From: Crocosphaera chwakensis CCY0110
Lineage (GTDB): Bacteria; Cyanobacteriota; Cyanobacteriia; Cyanobacteriales; Microcystaceae
Assembly: GCF_000169335.1 (NCBI RefSeq)
Contig: NZ_AAXW01000107.1
Coordinates: 1-9,863 of the forward strand
Direction of reading: 5' to 3'
DNA length: 9,863 bases
Below are positions 1-5,583 of the stretch, in pieces. Position numbers and translations under genes: made by a program. Below the pieces are notes generated by a model. The model did not search any database, had not been told where the DNA came from, and saw only the letters and a program-made list of their open reading frames with translations. Every line of letters starts with the position of its first letter. The first letter of the stretch is position 1.

Positions 1-399
1 TTGATAGCGGTCAGCATCTATTCCTTCAAATTCCCCTAAGCGTTCATAGAACTCATAAAACCCACATACTGTTGTCAGGCAATGGTTAATGGTTTTTTCA
101 GAGCGTTTAGAGACTTGGGGTTGAACTGAAATCACGTTCTTATTGGGGTTTCTCAGCCAATGGATAAACTCGGATAAGGTTTCCAGGGTGATCTCTTTCC
201 AGTTCAGATGCTTGTCTTGAAGAAATTCCCAATAGAGCTTGAGGTTATGAGCATAAGCAGAAATAGTGTTAGGAGAGCGTTCTAGGCTGTCTAGATAGTG
301 CAAATACTTCTGGATAGGCTCGATGGGTAAATAGTCATCATCAAGCACAATCCAGATAGGTTGATTGGTGTCTGGGAGAATCCCTTTTTGCACTTTCAT
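1..399 (-). CDS. Tn554 TnpA-like tyrosine recombinase, N-terminal part (runs off the left edge)
   Basis: The 133 visible codons read from an ATG at 399-397 and remain open to base 1, so the catalytic C-terminal domain lies outside the window. The visible part is the SAM-like core-binding domain of phage-integrase-type recombinases: the stretch around LERSPNTISAYAHNLKLYWE (about residues 42-61) is the typical first helix pair that grips the DNA arm, followed by ITLETLSEFIHWLR. The MKVQK start and the PIEPIQKYLHYLDSLERS segment resemble the TnpA subunit of Tn554-type transposons as I know the family. These act with a larger TnpB recombinase and a small TnpC to cut and rejoin DNA at an attachment site. 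The frame stays open upstream of the ATG to a TAG but offers no ATG, GTG or TTG, which fixes the start. The R-H-R-Y catalytic residues cannot be checked here. Confidence 0.85.
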   Translation of the reverse strand, partial: MKVQKGILPDTNQPIWIVLDDDYLPIEPIQKYLHYLDSLERSPNTISAYAHNLKLYWEFLQDKHLNWKEITLETLSEFIHWLRNPNKNVISVQPQVSKRSEKTINHCLTTVCGFYEFYERLGEFEGIDADRYQ

Positions 400-426
400 G
401 GTCAGTTCTGTCTCAACGTAATCAAC

Positions 427-455
427 ATTGTAGTCTAAAAATAAAAACAGTTCAA
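427..455 (-). promoter_or_regulatory. Sigma-70-type promoter for the TnpA-like recombinase
   Basis: On the minus strand TTGAAC (bases 455-450) is separated by exactly 17 bases from TACAAT (432-427), about 28 bases upstream of the recombinase ATG. The -10 matches five of six consensus bases and the -35 has the TTGA core. This is a sequence match only. The spacing and position support a promoter dedicated to this gene. Confidence 0.5.
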
Positions 456-462
456 TAAATGC

Positions 463-503
463 AAACAGCGCAACAAAACTTATTGATTTCTGCTACGCTG
501 TTT
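463..503. repeat. Inverted repeat upstream of the recombinase gene
   Basis: AAACAGCG (463-470) is perfectly complementary to CGCTGTTT (496-503), with a 25-base spacer. A run of TTG triplets follows on the plus strand. It sits just upstream of the promoter of a Tn554-like tnpA, where the end of such an element is expected. It could be a recombinase arm-binding or operator site, or a weak plus-strand terminator. An 8-bp stem is short, so function is inferred from position only. Confidence 0.35.
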
Positions 504-537
504 TTGTTGTTGTTGTTTATAATTTAATAAGACTTAA

Positions 538-855
538 AAATTAGCTCACCAACTTTGCAAAGAAGTAGGAATGATATTTGTAGAAAATATTAACTTTAAT
601 TCATGGTCTAAAGGGATGTTGTGCAAACAATCTTTAGATATGGGTAATGGTCGATTTTTTACGATATTAGAATATGTTTGTAGTCAAACAAATACTTACT
701 TTGCAAAAGTTGATAAAGATTACACTTCACAAATCTGTCCTAATTGTGGAGCTCATACAGGAAAAAAAGAATTAAGTATTAGAGTTCACAAATGTCCTGA
801 ATGTGGCTTTGAATGCGATAGAGACATAATGGCTTATGTTTATTCTACAATGTAA
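538..855 (+). pseudogene. TnpB (IS200/IS605 family) C-terminal remnant with zinc ribbon
   Basis: TnpB is the RNA-guided RuvC nuclease of IS200/IS605 and IS607 elements, normally about 400 residues. Only the last quarter is left. An open frame runs from 571 (ATG) to a TAA at 853-855, but homology clearly begins upstream of that ATG, at LAHQLCKEVG from about 541, just after an in-frame TAA at 535-537. The remnant keeps the RuvC-II block (MIFVEN, with the acidic Glu), the SKGMLCKQSLD helix, a zinc ribbon of two CxxC pairs (CPNC and CPEC) and the RuvC-III Asp in CDRDIMA. The last motif has drifted from the usual DRDxNAA and the tail ends early. The N-terminal half, RuvC-I and any tnpA partner are absent, so the protein cannot be an active nuclease. 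It may still yield a short zinc-ribbon peptide. Confidence 0.8.
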
Positions 856-950
856 GCTGCTTGAAAAATAGAACTTTTATTATTTACTCTCCACAATGTA
901 AGGTTTATCATTCCTAATCTTATAATTTTTTAAGATTTAACGTAGCACTG

Positions 951-1120
951 CATTGACTTTTTGGAGGTTTTGTAGTTAGTTATTGGATGCACGGGTGGAT
1001 ATTGTCACAGTGCAGAAGTTAGCGAGTCATAGTTCTCCAGTGACGACAGCAAAGTATGATAGAAGAGGTGAGGAGACGAAACGGCGGACGGTTCAGTGTT
1101 TGAAGTTGATGGATAGTTAA
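951..1120 (+). pseudogene. Decayed tyrosine recombinase/integrase C-terminus
   Basis: From 980 to a TAA at 1118-1120 the plus strand encodes a classic integrase tail: LLDARVDIVTVQKLA, then SHSSPVTTAKYDRRG, then EETKRRTVQ. The His of the usual (G)H box and the nucleophilic Tyr in AKYDRRG are both present, although the box reads SH instead of GH. Just upstream the HxLRRTF helix is recognisable but broken: CAT at 951, a spacing two bases too long before AGG at 965, and a TAG stop at 977-979 just before LLDA. The rest of the protein is missing. It lies on the opposite strand from the recombinase at 1-399 and its tail cannot belong to that gene. This is a dead fragment of a separate element. Confidence 0.75.
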
Positions 1121-1406
1121 ATATTTTGCCAGTGAACGTATCGTTATGAGGGATCGCATCAATTGAAGAAACCATATACCATCATCGAAAAGATTAATGC
1201 GATGATTATGATCACAACTTCAATGAGATTTCAATTATTGAAGAAGATTAACTAATCAAAGATACTAGATTTAAAGGCTTAGTGGTTTTACCTGAATTTT
1301 TCTTCAGTAAAAGTCAAGGTTGTGTTTTGAACAGTAAATAGTCCGTTTTTGCCTTTAGAAAGTTTATGGATACACAGTCAATCTCTTTTTAGATGGAGTC
1401 TCAAAT
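1121..1406. other. Intergenic stretch with no supported gene
   Basis: I see no ORF with a credible start, ribosome binding site or recognisable motif. A few stretches look vaguely coding, such as an acidic run ending ISIIEED at about 1250 on the plus strand, but stops break every frame and no family comes to mind. Given the two dead mobile genes just upstream, this is probably decayed mobile DNA. The last part must hold whatever promoter drives the small ORF at 1407, but no clear promoter was found. Confidence 0.4.
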
Positions 1407-1538
1407 ATGAATTCACGTTCTCAGATCATGACATCAGCACACAAGGTAAACACTTGGAATATTATGAGTCCTTTTCTAACTGGCATGGCTGGGGTAGGTC
1501 TTGGTATATTAGGTGGTTTTTATCTAGGTTTACTTTAA
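1407..1538 (+). CDS. Small hypothetical membrane protein, 43 residues
   Basis: An ATG at 1407 is preceded by GGAG (1395-1398) at eight bases' spacing, a good ribosome binding site, and opens a 43-codon frame ending TAA at 1536-1538. The N-terminal half is polar (MNSRSQIMTSAHKVNTW). The C-terminal half, SPFLTGMAGVGLGILGGFYL, is one hydrophobic, glycine-rich span that could cross the membrane as a glycine-zipper-like helix. I do not recognise a family. A longer overlapping frame at 1349-1573 has poor composition and is rejected in its favour. The gene is followed about 90 bases on by a strong hairpin terminator. Single-span peptides of this size include type I toxins and small stress proteins, but nothing here decides between them. 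It could also be a chance frame. Confidence 0.4.
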   Translation: MNSRSQIMTSAHKVNTWNIMSPFLTGMAGVGLGILGGFYLGLL

Positions 1539-1626
1539 GGATGTTCGGGTTTAAGTTGTCTAATTCTCTTTAAGGATTTTTAAATTCACTCTAAGCACTA
1601 AGCAAGTGATCGCTGTCAAAGCTAAA

Positions 1627-1660
1627 GGGGTTTGAGTAGTAACTGTGCTACTCAAACCCC
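1627..1660. terminator. Strong hairpin terminator between converging genes
   Basis: GGGGTTTGAGTAG (1627-1639) pairs perfectly with CTACTCAAACCCC (1648-1660) around an 8-base loop: a 13-bp stem with four terminal G-C pairs. It abuts the stop codon of the metalloprotease gene (TAG, 1663-1661) with no spacer, so it most likely ends the ter operon on the minus strand, where a short TTT follows. In the plus direction it would end transcription of the small ORF. The T-tracts are short on both sides, so efficiency is uncertain. Confidence 0.8.
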
Positions 1661-2374
1661 CTATTTGTCTTTATATTTGCTAATGGCGTGATTCATTAGG
1701 GTAATTTGTTCTCCATGAAAAGAAGGAGGCATCAAACAATGGACTCTATGGTCTACCCCATCTTGCATCACATCTGTATCGAGATCCGAATGATCTAATC
1801 CCAAAGTGTGACCAATTTCATGGGCGATAGTATTTGCTAAAAGCTTAGATAATTGATTAATACTTAAATCGGCCCTTAAGGAAGCATTGCAAATTTGATC
1901 GATTCGCACTACCGCCATATTTGTTACTTTCCTCGAACTAAAACTAGCAACCCCTAAATAATCAACAGAGGAATCGTCTGCTAAAACATAAACTCGAGTA
2001 AAGTCTTCTTGCCATTCCTTAAAATCTGGGGGGTCTGTGGTTAGGAAAACATTAACACTTCTAAAAGCACTGAACACTTTAGAAAAAGCATCAGTAAGAA
2101 TTATTCCCCACATATCCCGATCTTTGTCATAAACTTCCAAGTTACAAACCTGTATCCAAATACAATGACGCTTGGTTTTGGTATTTTGGAGTATGCAACC
2201 ACAATGGGGACAAATAGACCAGGTAGTTTGAATTCGATGACCACAAACCTTACATTTAAGTTTTACGGGGCGTGTAAGATCGATTCTTTCCCAAATAGGC
2301 TTATTTTGTTGTGGTGGAGATTTAAACTTACGGCGATTAGGTCTCGTTAAATCTAAACGATTATATAAAGACAT
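1661..2374 (-). CDS. Zinc-ribbon / metzincin-type metalloprotease of the ter operon
   Basis: A 237-residue putative zinc-dependent endopeptidase. A zinc ribbon with CxxC pairs at residues 41-44 and 55-58 is followed by a catalytic domain carrying HEIGHTLGLDH (185-195). This is the extended metzincin signature HExxHxxGxxH: three His ligands and the catalytic Glu. VM at 202-203 is a candidate Met-turn. The motif style (HExGHxLGLxH) is closest to matrixins. No signal peptide or membrane span is visible, so it should act in the cytoplasm. Residues 4-18 and 28-42 are an internal repeat built on R-[LI]-DLTRP. The ATG lies 2 bases after the TerA-like stop without a clear ribosome site, suggesting translational coupling, and a terminator follows directly, making it the last operon gene. 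The substrate is unknown. Processing or turnover of a partner during Ter stress signalling is an inference. Confidence 0.8.
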   Translation of the reverse strand: MSLYNRLDLTRPNRRKFKSPPQQNKPIWERIDLTRPVKLKCKVCGHRIQTTWSICPHCGCILQNTKTKRHCIWIQVCNLEVYDKDRDMWGIILTDAFSKVFSAFRSVNVFLTTDPPDFKEWQEDFTRVYVLADDSSVDYLGVASFSSRKVTNMAVVRIDQICNASLRADLSINQLSKLLANTIAHEIGHTLGLDHSDLDTDVMQDGVDHRVHCLMPPSFHGEQITLMNHAISKYKDK

Positions 2375-2376
2375 TG

Positions 2377-2982
2377 TTACTTAGAACCAGGTACCCATTC
2401 AAAGCCAAATTTGTAATAATCATCGGCGAATTTATGACCCTGAAAATATCTTTCTTCTTTGATAATCTTAACCTGTGAGCCAAGATTGCTAATCATAGCA
2501 GCAGCACAAAAAGGACGCTCATAATCGGGATTGTTAAGCTTAATATAAATTTTCTCGCCATTGCTAATTTGAAAAATCATTCGACCATCTACCGATTGAA
2601 AGTCTTTTGCTCCCTGATAAATTAAAGCAAAAAACATCACCCGTTTAATAGTTTCTGGACGATAAATTGTCATATTTTCGCCTTCTTGTGCTGCACCAGT
2701 GCGGTCATCTTTATCTAGGAAGATATAAGGAGCAGTATGTTTAGAACCAAAATTGCCACCCAAAGGCTGAATTACTCCTTTGTCACCATTGACGGTTTCA
2801 TACATACAGCCTAAATCCAGATCAGGTGCGTCATTTCCTATTAGTTTGGCAAAAAAACCACCATTTTGATTAGGCTTTTGATTCCAGTTGAGATTGACTT
2901 TAACTATTAACTGTTGAAAGACCCTATTTTTACTCAGGTCAATTTTGTGAGAATCCCCTTTTTTTTCTAAAGTAATTGGCAT
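2377..2982 (-). CDS. TerA-like tellurium-resistance/stress protein (TerD superfamily)
   Basis: A 201-residue cytoplasmic protein of the TerD/TerA superfamily. It opens like other members (MPITLEKKGD). It has the acidic loop DAPDLDLGCMYE (51-62), matching the DFDLDAS calcium site of TerD, and a second loop KDDRTGAAQEGEN (91-103), matching the DNLTGEGEGDDE site. It ends in a block, about residues 180-201 (QGHKFADDYYKFGFEW then PGSK), that I associate with the C-terminus of TerA rather than TerD. Both acidic loops are weaker than in the two TerD neighbours: there is no Ser after the DLD and the GEGEGDDE cluster is absent, so calcium binding may differ. The start is supported by AAGGAAG upstream. 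It lies 17 bases after the upstream terD-like gene and 2 before the metalloprotease. Classical TerA is longer, so this may be a single-domain relative. Confidence 0.8.
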   Translation of the reverse strand: MPITLEKKGDSHKIDLSKNRVFQQLIVKVNLNWNQKPNQNGGFFAKLIGNDAPDLDLGCMYETVNGDKGVIQPLGGNFGSKHTAPYIFLDKDDRTGAAQEGENMTIYRPETIKRVMFFALIYQGAKDFQSVDGRMIFQISNGEKIYIKLNNPDYERPFCAAAMISNLGSQVKIIKEERYFQGHKFADDYYKFGFEWVPGSK

Positions 2983-2999
2983 AATTAACTTCCTTAAAT

Positions 3000-3602
3000 T
3001 TAACTATATTTGCGAAGAATTTCTTCTAAACCATTGACCCTAAAACCATTACCAAGTGCCGCCATTTTCCATTCATTTTTGTGGCGATAGATTTCTGCTA
3101 GAGTCATCCCCGTCATTTCTGCATAGTTGCGTCCAGATAAGTCATAACGAGCTAATTCCTTATTATTAGAGCCATTGACTAAACGAACAAAAGCATTTTG
3201 AACTTGACCAAAATCTTGTTTCCTTTGAAGGCATTGATAAATATTAACCACAAAAACTAGCTTAGAAATCCGAGGGGGAATTCTGGATAAATTGACAATA
3301 ATAACTTCATCATCACCTTCGCCTTCACCAGTTAAATTATCTCCTTGATGAATTATTGCTCCAGATTGATGTTTGAGATTACCAAAGTAAACTACGTCCT
3401 TAACGTTGGTTAATTTTTGATTGCTATCAAGACATAAAACAGATGCGTCTAAATCAAAGTCTTGACCCCCACACAAAGCACTAAAAAATCCACCACCTGA
3501 TTGTTCAGCTACGTCCCAACCTAACCCACACATTAGTTGAGTCAAACCAGGGGCTTCTTTAGATAAAGAAATTCGCTGTCCTTTTTGTAAACTAATACTC
3601 AT
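3000..3602 (-). CDS. TerD/TerE family calcium-binding stress protein
   Basis: A 200-residue TerD-domain protein. The family marks are all visible: the start MSISLQKGQRISL, GLGWD at 26-30, the first calcium loop DFDLDAS (48-54), the second acidic loop DNLTGEGEGDDE (88-99), FGQVQNAFVR (131-140), RYDLS (152-156) and the C-terminal MTLAEIYRHKNEWKM block. TerD-family proteins are cytoplasmic, bind calcium and are linked to tolerance of tellurite, oxidants and phage, though the mechanism is not settled. It differs from the terD at 4166-4744 by a Gly-rich insert near 36-46 (GGGFFSALCGG). Its ATG lies 2 bases after the vWA stop, and its ribosome site (GAGG) lies inside the end of that gene, so the two are translationally coupled. 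Confidence 0.9.
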   Translation of the reverse strand: MSISLQKGQRISLSKEAPGLTQLMCGLGWDVAEQSGGGFFSALCGGQDFDLDASVLCLDSNQKLTNVKDVVYFGNLKHQSGAIIHQGDNLTGEGEGDDEVIIVNLSRIPPRISKLVFVVNIYQCLQRKQDFGQVQNAFVRLVNGSNNKELARYDLSGRNYAEMTGMTLAEIYRHKNEWKMAALGNGFRVNGLEEILRKYS

Positions 3603-3604
3603 TT

Positions 3605-4021
3605 TTAGCCTCGTAATATATTTTTAGTTTTTGCTTCTTTAACCCAGAGTGGAAATTCATCAATTAGTCTTTGATACAACTGGTCGTCAGTTATATTTTG
3701 CAAGTCATCTACATGGAAAAAGTTAGCATTGTCGACGACTCTTCCTGGCATATTGTCTAGTTTTTCTAAGATTCCATAATCCGAACCACCTAAACCAACA
3801 AATTGCCAAAAAATAGGATATTTTGCTGCGTTTATTAATGCTTTTTTAATTTCTGTATGATTAGTAACTCCACCGTCACTCAAAAAGATAACAAATGTAG
3901 GTAATTTACTCGATTCTTCTTTAGTGTATTTATTTATGACATCATTTATGACTAAAGCTTCGTTTTTTGACTTAAGCAAATTAATATCTGCTTTCTTTTT
4001 AAGGTCTATTGTTTGTTGCAT
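3605..4021 (-). CDS. Truncated TerF/TerY-like vWA protein lacking the first MIDAS motif
   Basis: The 138-residue protein ends as a typical Ter-associated von Willebrand A domain: LPTFVIFLSDGG (40-51, with the MIDAS Asp of the central strand), then KYPIFWQFVGLGG, the VVDNANFFHVDDL block, and LYQRLIDEFPLWVKEAK. Family members have an earlier strand with the DxSxS metal-binding motif, which is missing. The first 17 residues (MQQTIDLKKKADINLLK) look like the normal start of such proteins, and KNEALVINDVINKYT looks like a segment from beyond the MIDAS strand. An in-frame loss of roughly 100 residues between residues 17 and 20 would explain this (inference). AGAAGG sits 7 bases before the ATG, so it is probably still translated. 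Without DxSxS it should not bind metal normally. The preceding 144-base gap is unusually long for this operon. Confidence 0.75.
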   Translation of the reverse strand: MQQTIDLKKKADINLLKSKNEALVINDVINKYTKEESSKLPTFVIFLSDGGVTNHTEIKKALINAAKYPIFWQFVGLGGSDYGILEKLDNMPGRVVDNANFFHVDDLQNITDDQLYQRLIDEFPLWVKEAKTKNILRG

Positions 4022-4057
4022 AATAATGCCTTCTAATTGATACTTTATTTATTAGAT

Positions 4058-4158
4058 GCGTTGCCGAAAACTTGATTAACGAAATATTGACATTAACAGT
4101 AAGAATGATATTTTGAAAACTTTGCCTCTACTCAATTTCTTACTAAAATCGACAACGC
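4058..4158. repeat. Nested inverted repeats in the gap between terD and the vWA gene
   Basis: GCGTTGCCGA (4058-4067) faces TCGACAACGC (4149-4158), complementary at nine of ten positions. Inside lies AGTAAGAA (4098-4105) facing a perfect TTCTTACT (4137-4144). They occupy most of the only long gap downstream of terC in this operon. They could be the ends of a roughly 101-bp miniature element, an intercistronic RNA fold, or the scar of the event that deleted part of the vWA gene. No duplicated flanking bases are obvious, so the mobile-element reading is weak. Confidence 0.35.
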
Positions 4159-4165
4159 TTATCTT

Positions 4166-4744
4166 CTAGCTTTGATAACGGTCTAATAATGCTTGTAAAC
4201 CACCTTGATAACCAGCACTTACTGCATTAACTCGCCATTCACCGTTTTTACGGTAAATTTCTGCCATAATCATTGCCGTTTCAATGGAACAATCTTCAGT
4301 TAAATCGTATCGGATTACTTCTTCATTGCTTTTAGCATTAACTACTCTGACAAAAGCATTATCAACTTGACCGAAGTTTTGACCGCGTTCAGCAGCTTCA
4401 TGAATGGTTACAGTGACCACAATTTTCTCTACATCACTGGGAACTTTTTGCAGATTGACCTTGATCACTTCATCATCACCCTCACCTTCACCAGTTAAAT
4501 TATCTCCTGTATGTTCTACTGATTTACTAGAATCAGGACTGGTTAAATTATTATAAAAGATAAAGTGTTTGTCAGAAATTAATTTTTCATTACTTCCTAA
4601 AAGAAAAACCGAGGCATCTAGGTCAAAATCATAACTTCCATCAGTGAGCTTAGTATCCCACCCTAAGCCTACAAATATTTCAGTTAATCCTGGGGCTACT
4701 TTTTCTAAAGATACACGCTGACCTTTGGCTAGAGAAACTACCAT
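4166..4744 (-). CDS. terD: TerD family calcium-binding stress protein
   Basis: A 192-residue protein of normal TerD length with all family marks: MVVSLAKGQRVSLEK start, GLGWD (26-30), the calcium loop YDFDLDAS (38-45), the acidic loop DNLTGEGEGDDE (81-92), FGQVDNAFVRVV (124-135), RYDLTEDCSIETAMIMAEIY and a C-terminal WRVNAVSAGYQGGL block. It is the most canonical TerD of the window. TerD proteins are soluble, bind two calcium ions through these acidic loops, and associate with membrane TerC. AAGGAG stands eight bases before the ATG, a strong ribosome site. The gene follows terC after 44 bases and is separated from the vWA gene by a 144-base gap holding inverted repeats. Confidence 0.92.
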   Translation of the reverse strand: MVVSLAKGQRVSLEKVAPGLTEIFVGLGWDTKLTDGSYDFDLDASVFLLGSNEKLISDKHFIFYNNLTSPDSSKSVEHTGDNLTGEGEGDDEVIKVNLQKVPSDVEKIVVTVTIHEAAERGQNFGQVDNAFVRVVNAKSNEEVIRYDLTEDCSIETAMIMAEIYRKNGEWRVNAVSAGYQGGLQALLDRYQS

Positions 4745-4788
4745 TTTTGTGGCTCCTTATAATTTTTGAATGTGAAAAGACGTTAAAA

Positions 4789-5436
4789 CTAAACGTTAGT
4801 AAAAGATGTATTTTGTTTTGAAAATCCAAAAGAGAAAATACTAATCACCATCAAGAGTTCAATAGATTCTGGAAGAACTAATGAAGGATAAATGATTTCA
4901 ATTAAAAGCTTAATTGCAACTAAACCAATAGCTAAATATCCAGAAAGTTCTAAATAAGTAAATTTTTCCATCCACACCTGAAATAACTCTGTCAAAAAAC
5001 GTAGAGCTAAAACTCCTATGCCACACCCAGCAATAATTATCAAAAAGCGATCACTAATTCCTACTGCTGCTGATACACTATCTAGAGAAAAGGCTAAATC
5101 AGTAAAAACAACTGCTACAATCGCAGACATTAAACTCTTTTTAGTTTTGAAATTACTATCAGAAGATAAATCCCAAAAATAATCAAAAACTAAGTAAAAT
5201 AAATAAATCGCAGCTAAAAGTTTAAGTTGCCAATAACGAATAATCCAAGTAGCACAAAAAATCAAAACAATTCTAAAAAAATAGGATAAGAACATTCCTA
5301 AATCTAAAACAAATTTTTTATCCTTATTATTTAATTCTTCGGTTATAGAAGATAGTGCTACTGCATTATCTAATGAGAGAATAATTTCAAAAAAAGAAAG
5401 AGTAATCACCAGTAATACTGTGTTTGCTATCTCCAT
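4789..5436 (-). CDS. terC: TerC-family integral membrane protein
   Basis: A polytopic membrane protein with about seven hydrophobic spans. From the ATG at 5436 it has 215 residues. It carries the two TerC signatures: FFEIILSLDNAVAL in the first span and FTDLAFSLDSVSAAVGIS in the middle, whose acidic residues lie inside the membrane and are thought to handle metal ions. The reading frame is open further, to ATGs at 5547 and 5538, but those codons lie inside the left inverted repeat of the adjoining IS630 element. Rejoining the flanks without the element puts an in-frame TAA just upstream and no other ATG, so 5436 is the likely native start. It has only a weak AGG about ten bases upstream. An extended 252- or 249-residue product starting in the IS remains possible. 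It heads the ter operon, 44 bases before terD. Confidence 0.85.
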   Translation of the reverse strand: MEIANTVLLVITLSFFEIILSLDNAVALSSITEELNNKDKKFVLDLGMFLSYFFRIVLIFCATWIIRYWQLKLLAAIYLFYLVFDYFWDLSSDSNFKTKKSLMSAIVAVVFTDLAFSLDSVSAAVGISDRFLIIIAGCGIGVLALRFLTELFQVWMEKFTYLELSGYLAIGLVAIKLLIEIIYPSLVLPESIELLMVISIFSFGFSKQNTSFTNV

Positions 5437-5519
5437 ATTAAACAAACCTATATAATTGTTATTTACTGACAGAAAATCTAATATTTTTGTCAGTTCGCTT
5501 CTTTTTAATATATATTTTA

Positions 5520-5546
5520 TAGCATTTCCCTGACTCATGAGGTACA
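5520..5546 (+). repeat. Left terminal inverted repeat of the IS630 element
   Basis: It begins TAGCATTTCCC and ends TCATGAGGTACA. It matches the reverse complement of the right repeat except at four positions: one in TAGCA[T/A]TTCCC and three just after CCC. Read on the minus strand it supplies two ATG codons (5547-5545, which uses one base beyond the repeat, and 5538-5536) in frame with terC. Confidence 0.9.
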
Positions 5547-5551
5547 TTATA
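5546..5551 (-). promoter_or_regulatory. Outward-facing TATAAT at the IS edge, pointing at terC
   Basis: The minus strand reads a perfect TATAAT at bases 5551-5546, at the inner border of the left inverted repeat and directed at terC. No -35 match is seen at 16 to 18 bases' spacing, so it is at best a half promoter. If used, transcription would begin near 5540, inside the repeat. That would exclude the ATG at 5547 and leave 5538 nearly leaderless. Confidence 0.3.
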
Positions 5552-5583
5552 GATTGTAATATCTATTACTGATGTACTAAAAA

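Noticed and set aside
566..916. 11-bp inverted repeat TAGGAATGATA (566-576) and TATCATTCCTA (906-916) around the TnpB remnant
   Set aside because: The left copy is inside conserved TnpB coding sequence. An 11-bp match is expected by chance somewhere in a window this long, and IS200/IS605 elements lack such terminal repeats.
916..937. AATCTTA / TAAGATT hairpin after the TnpB remnant
   Set aside because: A 7-bp AT-rich stem without a proper T-tract is too weak to call a terminator or an IS605 right-end hairpin.
1349..1573. Open frame of 74 codons on the plus strand
   Set aside because: Composition is rich in Trp, Ser and Phe with no motif, and it overlaps the better supported 43-codon frame at 1407-1538, which has its own ribosome site.
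2165..2350. Open frame of 61 codons on the plus strand
   Set aside because: It lies wholly antisense inside the metalloprotease gene, whose motifs are clear, and shows no domain of its own.
5550..5568. ATAGAT / ATCTAT inverted repeat just before the transposase ATG
   Set aside because: The 6-bp, AT-only stem is likely chance. It could be an operator for the transposase, but nothing else supports that.
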